Assembly: GCA_016286535.1 (NCBI GenBank)
Contig: JAEESZ010000010.1
Span: 24,551-88,550, forward strand
Reading direction: 5' to 3'
DNA length: 64,000 nucleotides
Source: Treponema sp.
Lineage (GTDB): Bacteria; Spirochaetota; Spirochaetia; Treponematales; Treponemataceae
Under the pieces are notes generated by a model, which searched no databases, was not told the DNA's origin, and was given only the letters and a program-made list of their open reading frames with translations. The position numbers were made by a program, and so were the translations under genes. This document shows positions 35,128-41,765 of the stretch, piece by piece. Every line of letters begins with the position of its first letter. Positions within the stretch are counted from its first letter, which is position 1.

Positions 35128-36750
35128 ATACATCATTGATGGGTCGGCCGCAGGAGCGGCTGGTGTTTTTGGCTCTGGAATGTCAGTGATTGCACATTCA
35201 GTTGTAAGCAATGTTCCTGCAACAGATGCTGCATTCTTCAATGCAGAACAGGTTACCTTAGCAGGGTCAATAATTCCAGCTTCAAGCATATTTACCCATT
35301 CGTTTGTGCGGGCATTGAAACCAATACCTTTCTTTTCGTTCTTTGCACGTTCTGCAATTACAGCACCGTCAAGACCGGCATTTTCTGCAATCTGGCGGAT
35401 TGGTTCTTCAAGTGCACGGCGAACAATCTTAAATCCGACCTTTTCGTCTTCTGTAAGATCTTCAGGAAGTGTAGCAAGAGCTTTTGAAGCTTCAATTAAT
35501 GCCATTCCACCACCAGAAACGATACCTTCTTCAAGAGCAGCACGTGTAGCAGCAATTGTATCTTCAACACGGAACTTCATTTCTTTCATTTCTGTTTCTG
35601 TGTTTGCACCAACATTAATTACAGCAACTCCACCTGCAAGTTTAGCAAGGCGTTTCTGTAACTGTTCTTTATCATAAGATGATGTTGATTTTTCAATTGC
35701 ATTCTTGATTTCTGTTACGCGTTCTTTAATTGCTTTTGCATTTCCGGCGCCACCAACGATAGTTGTATTGTCTTTGTCAATCTTAATAGATTTTGCTTTA
35801 CCAAGAACATCAATATCACAAGTTTCAAGTTTAAGTCCAACTTCTTCAGAAACTACAGTACCACCAGTCAAAATAGCGATATCCTGTAACATATCCTTGC
35901 GGCGATCACCAAAGCCAGGAGCTTTTACTGCACAAACACGGATTGTTCCACGAATTGTGTTTAATACTAAAGTTGTTAAAGCTTCACCATCCATATCTTC
36001 ACAAATAATTACAAGTGCTTTTCCTGCATTTGCAACTTTTTCAAGAATTGGAAGGAGGTCTTTCATTGCAGAAATCTTTTTGTCGTAAATTAATACATAA
36101 GCATCGTCGAAATCTGCTTCCATTCTTTCGCGGTCTGTTACAAAGTATGAAGAAATGTAACCACGGTCAAACTGCATACCTTCAACTGTATCTACAGTCA
36201 TATCCATGTTCTTTGATTCTTCTACAGTGATTACACCGTCTTTACCAACCTTTTCGATAGCATCTGCAAGCATTTTACCAATTTCTGCATCGTTGTTGGC
36301 AGAGATTGTTGCAATGTTTGTAATATCATCTGCACCTTTTACAGGTTTAGCGTTCTTTTTAATTTCATCTACAGCAATCTTTACAGCCTTATCCATACCG
36401 CGTTTAATTTCGATTGGACGCATACCTGCTGCTACAGATTTAATTCCCTCACGTACAAGTGCGTATGAAAGAACTGTAGCTGTTGTTGTTCCATCACCTG
36501 CATCATCATTTGTCTTAGAAGCAACTTCGCGAACAAACTGAGCTCCCATGTTTTCATAAGGATCTGCAAGCTCAATTTCTTTTGCAACAGAAACACCGTC
36601 TTTTGTAATAGTTGGTGCTCCGTATTTTTTATCTAACATAACCATTCGTCCACAAGGACCTAAAGTTGTTTTTACAGCTTTTGAAATCTGTTCAACTCCA
36701 CTCAAAAGCTTTTTTCTAGCATCTTCACTAAACAATAACTGTTTTGCCAT
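35125..36750 (-). CDS. groL: chaperonin GroEL (60 kDa)
   Basis: 541 aa. Diagnostic segments: [20 protein letters not shown], the ATP-site [31 protein letters not shown], and [15 protein letters not shown]. The C-terminus is [13 protein letters not shown], so the usual Gly-Gly-Met repeat tail is replaced by a Pro/Ala stretch and MMY. groES is not adjacent and no CIRCE operator is seen upstream. The next gene upstream, on the other strand, is a response regulator. Confidence 0.98.
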   Translation of the reverse strand: MAKQLLFSEDARKKLLSGVEQISKAVKTTLGPCGRMVMLDKKYGAPTITKDGVSVAKEIELADPYENMGAQFVREVASKTNDDAGDGTTTATVLSYALVREGIKSVAAGMRPIEIKRGMDKAVKIAVDEIKKNAKPVKGADDITNIATISANNDAEIGKMLADAIEKVGKDGVITVEESKNMDMTVDTVEGMQFDRGYISSYFVTDRERMEADFDDAYVLIYDKKISAMKDLLPILEKVANAGKALVIICEDMDGEALTTLVLNTIRGTIRVCAVKAPGFGDRRKDMLQDIAILTGGTVVSEEVGLKLETCDIDVLGKAKSIKIDKDNTTIVGGAGNAKAIKERVTEIKNAIEKSTSSYDKEQLQKRLAKLAGGVAVINVGANTETEMKEMKFRVEDTIAATRAALEEGIVSGGGMALIEASKALATLPEDLTEDEKVGFKIVRRALEEPIRQIAENAGLDGAVIAERAKNEKKGIGFNARTNEWVNMLEAGIIDPAKVTCSALKNAASVAGTLLTTECAITDIPEPKTPAAPAADPSMMY

Positions 36751-36818
36751 AATTTACCTCTATATTTTATAAAAATAATAAAATTTTTACGCATCGGCAA
36801 TAAAAAAAACTTTTTATT

Positions 36819-36838
36819 TGTTAAGGAGGATTCCTTAA
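36819..36838. promoter_or_regulatory. inverted repeat between groEL and the response regulator
   Basis: TTAAGGA, a GGAT centre and TCCTTAA form a perfect 7-bp dyad near the middle of the divergent intergenic region (36751-36874). It could be an operator serving either gene. No CIRCE element is present. Confidence 0.4.
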
Positions 36839-36874
36839 TTCCCAACTTTTGAACTTTGTGGTAAAATAATAGAC

Positions 36875-38116
36875 ATGAAAAAGGTACTCATTGCAGATAA
36901 ACACACTTTATTCAGAGAATTCTTAAAGACAAAGCTCGAAGAAGATCAGATTGATGTTATCCTTACTCAGGAAAATCGTGATACCTTCACAAAAATGATT
37001 ACCATACTTCCAAACCTTATTATTCTGGACATGGAAGACGATAATTCTGAAGAAATGGACTTTCTTGAGCGCAAGATGGACAACTTCAATACTGTAAATA
37101 TTCCGGTTATTGTTACAGGTCCAACCCAGGAAAAATCAAACCTGGCTGCCCTTGCAAAATATGGTGTTGTTAAATACTTTGCAAAACCAATTCAGTTTGA
37201 TGTCTTCTTTGAATCAATCGGAAAAATTCTGCACGCCCCTCTTTCAATTGACACAACTCCCTGCGTTCTCGATTTACACCGAAACGGAAACATCATTTTT
37301 ATAGAACTTGCCCTGGGTCTTAACCGCGAAAAGATGGTACTTCTTCAATACAAGCTTTCAGAAATGATAGAAAAAGAAGAAATTGATAATCCTAAAATAG
37401 TTATCATGCTTACCAATCTTGAACTTTCCTTTATAGACGGTTATAACCTTGAATTCCTTATAGACAATGTACTTGCCTGTCCAAAGGTTCATAATAAAAA
37501 CGTAAAGATTCTTTCCCTCAGTCCTTTTGTAAAGGAACTGATTGCAGGACATTCTCAATACACAGACATAGAAGTTGCAAACCAGCTTCCACGTTTATTG
37601 ACCTCGCTTGTTGACACTTCAATCAACTCAAATGTTTCAGATTTGATTACAGATAAAATCCTTACAAAATCAAATGAATTCGAAACAGATGAAGGCACTG
37701 TAGACACCAGATTCTCTTATGAAGCAGGTAAGAAGCCTAACGACGGTACAGTTTTGAACATTGCCATTATTGATGCAAATGTTACAGACCTGGAACAGAC
37801 AAAAAAGATTTTCGAAAGTGTCGGTGCAAATGTAAAAACCTTTATTTCCGGAAAAGATTTCTGCAACACCTACGAAGCAGAAAAATATAATCTTGTAATT
37901 CTTGATGTTCTTATGCCTGATAATTCAGGTATGCAGGTTTTACAGTTCTTAAAGGCCAGATCAAATACTCCAAATGTAATTGTTTATTCTAAAAACATTC
38001 AGAGAGCTTCAATTGTTCAGGTATTAAGCATGGGTGCAAAGCATTATCTGGTAAAACCTCAAAAGCCAAATGATTTACTGCAAAAATCCCTGTCTATAAT
38101 TAAAGGCAATATTTAG
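36875..38116 (+). CDS. response regulator with two receiver-like domains flanking a STAS-like domain
   Basis: 413 aa. Residues 1-120 resemble a receiver (MKKVLIADKHTLFREFL, candidate site LIILDMEDD, conserved lysine YFAKPIQFD). Residues about 125-240 look like a STAS/anti-anti-sigma fold (NIIFIELALGLNREKMVLLQ, KIVIMLTNLELSFIDGYNLEFL). Residues about 290-413 are a canonical receiver with LVILDVLMPDNSGMQVL and HYLVKPQKP. No DNA-binding or enzymatic output domain is visible, so it may act as a phosphorelay or partner-switching hub. The next gene starts 3 nt after its stop. Confidence 0.78.
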   Translation: MKKVLIADKHTLFREFLKTKLEEDQIDVILTQENRDTFTKMITILPNLIILDMEDDNSEEMDFLERKMDNFNTVNIPVIVTGPTQEKSNLAALAKYGVVKYFAKPIQFDVFFESIGKILHAPLSIDTTPCVLDLHRNGNIIFIELALGLNREKMVLLQYKLSEMIEKEEIDNPKIVIMLTNLELSFIDGYNLEFLIDNVLACPKVHNKNVKILSLSPFVKELIAGHSQYTDIEVANQLPRLLTSLVDTSINSNVSDLITDKILTKSNEFETDEGTVDTRFSYEAGKKPNDGTVLNIAIIDANVTDLEQTKKIFESVGANVKTFISGKDFCNTYEAEKYNLVILDVLMPDNSGMQVLQFLKARSNTPNVIVYSKNIQRASIVQVLSMGAKHYLVKPQKPNDLLQKSLSIIKGNI

Positions 38117-38119
38117 AAT

Positions 38120-38956
38120 ATGGAAAAAATCAATCTTCATACTCATTGTAATTTTTGCGATGGAAAAAACACTGCAGAAGAAATGGTTCTGTCTGCAATT
38201 CAAAAGGGCTTTACCCTTCTGGGCTTTTCCAGCCACAGCATGCTGCCCTACACTTCAGACTGGCATATTCCTGTAGAAAAGCATGAAGATTATGTAAAAA
38301 CAATTCACAGCTTAAAAGAAAAATATAAAGATAAAATAGAAATTCTCTGCGGTTTTGAGGTTGATTACATTCCCGGTCAATCCATGCCGGAAAAATCTCA
38401 TTTTCTGCCTCTTGTGCCTGATTACTTAATTGGTTCAGTTCACTACACAAGCAGCGTAGAAGCCGGTTACACGGTAGATGATTCTACAGAGAATGTAAAA
38501 AAGGGCCTTGAAGAAATCTATAAAAACAAGGGCAAAGAACTGGTCTGCCAGTATTTTGATTTACAGAGACAGATGATCCGGAAGGGGGATTTCGAAATCT
38601 GGGGACATGCTGACCTTATAAGAAAGAGAAACGGCATCCTTAAGTTTTTTAACGAAGAGGATTCCTGGTATAAAAATGAATTAAAAGAGACTGTAAAAGT
38701 TGCCGCTAAAAAAGGACTGGTTGCAGAAATTAACACGGGAGCCATAGCCCGCAAGGCAATGGATGATGTATACCCGTCAAAATACTTTCTTGAATTAATG
38801 TATCAGGAAAAAATTCCTGTTTGTGTAAATTCAGACAGCCACGACATTTCCAGCATAGACTGCGCCTTTGACCGCGCTTATACAATTGCCAGAAATGCGG
38901 GCTATACAGAATTAATATATCCTACAGCTCACAAAATCTACACTGTAAAATTATAA
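38120..38956 (+). CDS. hisK: histidinol-phosphatase, PHP family
   Basis: 278 aa. PHP metal motifs: NLHTHCNFCDGKNT, the GFSSHS segment, GFEVDYIPG, GSVHYT, WGHADLIRKRNG and NSDSHDISSID. This is the HisK-type phosphatase that dephosphorylates histidinol phosphate, complementing hisG and hisB at 30-31.7 kb. The gene follows a response regulator by 3 nt, an unusual partner for a biosynthetic enzyme. Confidence 0.88.
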   Translation: MEKINLHTHCNFCDGKNTAEEMVLSAIQKGFTLLGFSSHSMLPYTSDWHIPVEKHEDYVKTIHSLKEKYKDKIEILCGFEVDYIPGQSMPEKSHFLPLVPDYLIGSVHYTSSVEAGYTVDDSTENVKKGLEEIYKNKGKELVCQYFDLQRQMIRKGDFEIWGHADLIRKRNGILKFFNEEDSWYKNELKETVKVAAKKGLVAEINTGAIARKAMDDVYPSKYFLELMYQEKIPVCVNSDSHDISSIDCAFDRAYTIARNAGYTELIYPTAHKIYTVKL

Positions 38957-38957
38957 A

Positions 38958-39314
38958 CTATCTGTTTTTTCTTTCCTGAGCACTTGCACAGCCTACACAA
39001 AGAAGGGCATATGGAAGGGCCATTAATCTTTCTTCAGGAATTTCTTTTCCACAGGCTACACAGCGACCGTATTTTCCCTGGTAAATTCTTTCCAGAGCAT
39101 TATTAATCTGCTGTAATCTATTTGCATCCTGGGCACCAAGGGAAGTTAATAAAGTTCTATCTATTGCATCGGCAGCAACGTCTGCTTCGTCTCCAGACTC
39201 AACTGTTTTTACCAGTTCGCGCATATCATCACTTTGATCAGCCAGAGATGCCAGAATAGTTTTTTTCTGAGCGAGAAGTTCTTCTTTCATTTTTTCAATG
39301 AATTCTTTTGTCAT
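38958..39314 (-). CDS. dksA: DksA/TraR-type zinc-finger regulator
   Basis: 118 aa from the ATG at 39314, which has an AGGAGG-like site about 10 nt upstream; the 13-residue extension to 39353 begins upstream of that site and is unlikely. An N-terminal coiled coil (EFIEKMKEELLAQKKTILASL) includes the acidic tip segment VESGDEADVAADAID. The C-terminal four-cysteine zinc finger is CVACGKEIPEERL...CVGC. DksA-like proteins bind RNA polymerase through the secondary channel and mediate stringent control. It is convergent with the histidinol-phosphatase gene. Confidence 0.88.
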   Translation of the reverse strand: MTKEFIEKMKEELLAQKKTILASLADQSDDMRELVKTVESGDEADVAADAIDRTLLTSLGAQDANRLQQINNALERIYQGKYGRCVACGKEIPEERLMALPYALLCVGCASAQERKNR

Positions 39315-39344
39315 ATTTTTAATTCCTCCCGAAACCTTAATCTT

Positions 39345-39372
39345 AAGATACACTTATGTTGTAAAGTTTCAA
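39345..39372 (-). promoter_or_regulatory. promoter for dksA
   Basis: Minus strand: TTGAAA (39372-39367), 16-nt spacer, TATCTT (39350-39345), ahead of the AGGAGG-like site. Confidence 0.5.
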
Positions 39373-39461
39373 AGTTTTGTATATACTAATATAAATGTAA
39401 AAATCCAAAAAGACAAATATTTTTTTTGGATATAATCAATTTTTTTTATACAAGGATTACC

Positions 39462-39680
39462 ATGGCAAAAGAAGAAGCTATTGAAGTTGAAGGCATTGTA
39501 AAAGAAGCACTTCCAAACACAACTTTCAGAGTAGAATTACAGGGTGGTCACATCATTATGGCTCACCTTTCCGGAAAAATGCGCAAGCACTACATTAGAA
39601 TCGTTCCTGGAGACAGCGTAAAAGTAGAATTATCTCCATATGATTTGAACAAGGGAAGAATCATCTTCCGTGAACGATAA
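39462..39680 (+). CDS. infA: translation initiation factor IF-1
   Basis: 72 aa from the ATG at 39462; the longer frame from 39426 runs through an AT-rich promoter region including TATAAT. The sequence [25 protein letters not shown], then [30 protein letters not shown], is a canonical S1-like OB fold. It binds the 30S A site during initiation. No clear terminator separates it from the tyrS leader region, so read-through into tyrS is possible. Confidence 0.97.
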   Translation: MAKEEAIEVEGIVKEALPNTTFRVELQGGHIIMAHLSGKMRKHYIRIVPGDSVKVELSPYDLNKGRIIFRER

Positions 39681-39739
39681 TCACTCTGTCACATTCAATT
39701 AATTGACAGGTAAATCTTAATCTGTTAAGGTTACAAAAT

Positions 39740-39850
39740 ATGAAACACATTGTCCGCTGGGCACAAAAAATTAATTCCTCAACGCTGGCTTACCTTTATT
39801 ATAACCATGGAATTCTCTCTGCCCTTACGGAAAAAACACCCTGGTGTTAA
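39740..39850 (+). CDS. putative tyrS leader peptide with Tyr-Leu-Tyr-Tyr control codons
   Basis: A 36-codon ORF with an AAGG ribosome binding site 9 nt upstream. Codons 18-21 are TAC CTT TAT TAT (39791-39802), so three of four are Tyr. It ends TEKTPWC with TAA at 39848. It lies between infA and tyrS and is followed by an intrinsic terminator. Its 3' part carries TTACGGAAA (39825-39833), the exact complement of TTTCCGTAA (39882-39890) in the terminator stem. This is the arrangement of an amino-acid attenuator: stalling at Tyr codons leaves TTACGGAAA free to pair and destroy the terminator. Confidence 0.8.
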   Translation: MKHIVRWAQKINSSTLAYLYYNHGILSALTEKTPWC

Positions 39851-39876
39851 TTGTGATTTATTAGACTGGTAATTAC

Positions 39877-39908
39877 AAAGCTTTCCGTAAAAGGAAAGCT
39901 TTTTTTTT
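39877..39908 (+). terminator. attenuator terminator of tyrS
   Basis: AAAGCTTTCC (39877-39886) and GGAAAGCTTT (39893-39902) form a 10-bp stem with loop GTAAAA; with the last stem bases the T-run reaches 39908. The 5' arm and loop overlap the antiterminator segment at 39882-39890. A small AACACC/GGTGTT hairpin at about 39835-39848, at the end of the leader ORF, could act as a pause site. Confidence 0.85.
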
Positions 39909-39926
39909 GAGGAGGATAAAACCACT

Positions 39927-41159
39927 ATGACTTTATTTGAAGACTTAAAATGGCGCGGCCTGATTAAAGACATTGCAGGCGAAGAAGCAGAATTACAGAA
40001 GCTTCTTGATGGAAAACCTTTTGCTTTTTACTGGGGTACAGACCCAACAGCAGATTCTCTTCACCTGGGCCATTACTCTTCTTTGTGTATGGCAAAACGC
40101 CTTGCCAATGCAGGCCATCAGCCTGTTCTTTTGTGTGGTGGCGCAACCGGCCGTATTGGAGACCCTCGTCCAACTGCTGAACGCGAAATCATTAGCGAAG
40201 AAAAGGTAAACAACAATATTAACGGAATCAGAAATCAGATTAAACGTCTGGTTCCAACTGCAGAACTTGTAGACAACTATGACTGGATGAAGGACTACAC
40301 CTTCCTGAACTTCCTGCGCGATATCGGTAAATACATTAACGTAAACTACATGCTGGATAAGGATATTATCCGCCGCCGCCTTGAAACCGGAATTACCTTT
40401 GCAGAGTTCTCTTACATGCTGCTTCAGGGTTATGACTTCCTCCACCTTTACCAGACTAAAAACTGTATTATGCAGGTTGCAGGAAGTGACCAGTGGGGTA
40501 ACATTACAACAGGTGTAGACTTAATCAGAAAAACCCTTGATAAAACCGCTTATGCCTTTACAATGCCACTGATTCTTGACCCTACAGGAAAGAAGTTTGG
40601 AAAATCGGAAGGAAATGCCCTCTGGCTCGAAAAATCCCTTACATCTCCTTACGCAATTTACCAGTACCTTATCAACACTGACGATTCTAAGGTTCTTGAA
40701 TACCTTAAAGTATTTACCTTCCTTAGCCGCGAACAGATTGAAGACATTTACGCACAGCAGCAGGCCGCTCCAGAAACCCGCATTGCTCAGAAAACTCTTG
40801 CCTGGGAAGTTGTTAAAGACCTCCACGGAAAAGAAGATGCAGATAATGCCGTTATGGTTTCAGAAAAACTTTTCAAGGGAGATTTTAAAGGACTTTCTGT
40901 AAGTGATATTATGACCGGCCTTAAGGGAGTTCCTAGCTTTGATTATAAGGAAGAACTTCCTCTCGTTGACGTACTTGTAAACAATGGTATGGCTAGTTCA
41001 AAAAGAGAAGCAAGAGAATTCATTAAAAACAATGCAATTTCTATTAACGGCGAAGTTGTAAATGATGAAGCAAAAATCATTACTAAGGATATGGCCCTGG
41101 AAGGCAAAATCCTTATTTTCCGCCGTGGAAAGAAAAAGTATTTTATTGGCAATATTTAA
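39927..41159 (+). CDS. tyrS: tyrosyl-tRNA synthetase
   Basis: 410 aa. Class I signatures HLGH (residues 46-49) and KFGKS (about 222-226), the tyrosine-site segment GSDQWGNITTGVDLIRK and YMLLQGYDFLHL, and a C-terminal S4-like RNA-binding domain (VDVLVNNGMASSKREAREFI) identify a bacterial TyrRS. The GAGGAGG site lies immediately after the attenuator T-run. Expression is predicted to rise when charged tRNA-Tyr is scarce. It ends 1 nt before the convergent DnaJ gene. Confidence 0.97.
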   Translation: MTLFEDLKWRGLIKDIAGEEAELQKLLDGKPFAFYWGTDPTADSLHLGHYSSLCMAKRLANAGHQPVLLCGGATGRIGDPRPTAEREIISEEKVNNNINGIRNQIKRLVPTAELVDNYDWMKDYTFLNFLRDIGKYINVNYMLDKDIIRRRLETGITFAEFSYMLLQGYDFLHLYQTKNCIMQVAGSDQWGNITTGVDLIRKTLDKTAYAFTMPLILDPTGKKFGKSEGNALWLEKSLTSPYAIYQYLINTDDSKVLEYLKVFTFLSREQIEDIYAQQQAAPETRIAQKTLAWEVVKDLHGKEDADNAVMVSEKLFKGDFKGLSVSDIMTGLKGVPSFDYKEELPLVDVLVNNGMASSKREAREFIKNNAISINGEVVNDEAKIITKDMALEGKILIFRRGKKKYFIGNI

Positions 41160-41160
41160 T

Positions 41161-41694
41161 TTATTGTCTTGATGTTCTGAATAATCCCCTCAGGGACCTT
41201 ACAAGACCTGCTGCACCATCTGCAATTACGCTGATGCAGATTATAGGTCCAAAGGGGATTATTAAGAAAGAATAACGCAGGAAAAAGATTCCAAAAAGAG
41301 TCTGAAGTCCTTTTAAAATAAAGTTTGTAAAATAATCCTTTCTTGTAAATCTATACCTTCTTGAATAATCGTACTGCTGCTGATATTCCTGCTGATAATT
41401 TCTATACTGCTGATACTGTCTTGCATATTCCTGATACTGATTCTGGTATTCATTCGAATACTGTCCCTGATACTGGTACTGATATTGATTTGCCTGTAAA
41501 TCGTAATCGCGGCGTTTTGCTTCGTCACCTAAAACATCATAAGCGGCATTAATCTGCTTAAATTTTTCTTCTGCCTCTGCATTTCCCGGATTCTTATCTG
41601 GATGATATTTCATGGCAAGAGACTTGTAAGCTTTTTTAATTTCATCTGCGCTGGCTGTTTTTGCAACACCTAATACTTCGTATAAATCAGTCAT
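41161..41694 (-). CDS. J-domain protein with Gln/Tyr-rich repeat and membrane segment
   Basis: 177 aa. Residues 1-70 are a J domain with the HPD motif (residues 31-33) and [13 protein letters not shown]. Residues about 70-118 are a low-complexity Gln/Tyr tract with short repeats of the type QYQYQ, EYQNQYQ and [11 protein letters not shown]-terminal hydrophobic segment ([21 protein letters not shown]) probably anchors it in the membrane. It should recruit DnaK to the inner membrane. It is not the canonical DnaJ because the zinc-finger and client-binding domains are absent. Confidence 0.85.
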   Translation of the reverse strand: MTDLYEVLGVAKTASADEIKKAYKSLAMKYHPDKNPGNAEAEEKFKQINAAYDVLGDEAKRRDYDLQANQYQYQYQGQYSNEYQNQYQEYARQYQQYRNYQQEYQQQYDYSRRYRFTRKDYFTNFILKGLQTLFGIFFLRYSFLIIPFGPIICISVIADGAAGLVRSLRGLFRTSRQ

Positions 41695-41710
41695 ATATAA
41701 ATAAAATAAT

Positions 41711-41750
41711 AAAAAAGCCCGGCAGTTACAAGAAAAAAAACTGCCGGGTT
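41711..41750 (-). terminator. intrinsic terminator after GH115
   Basis: Minus strand: CCCGGCAGT and ACTGCCGGG (arms 41740-41748 and 41718-41726) with a 13-nt loop, followed by C and six T (41716-41711). Confidence 0.8.
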
Positions 41751-41765
41751 AAATATAAAAGAAAA

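Noticed and set aside
35180..36541. Several open frames of 111-165 codons on the plus strand across groEL
   Set aside because: They are antisense shadows of the strongly conserved groEL gene and have Ser/Ala-rich, non-protein-like sequence.
36751..36874. CIRCE/HrcA operator upstream of groEL
   Set aside because: The TTAGCACTC-9-GAGTGCTAA dyad is absent; only a short TTAAGGA/TCCTTAA repeat is present.
39681..39926. T-box riboswitch upstream of tyrS
   Set aside because: The conserved T-box sequence and specifier-loop architecture are not visible; the Tyr-codon ORF and the complementary segments explain the region better.
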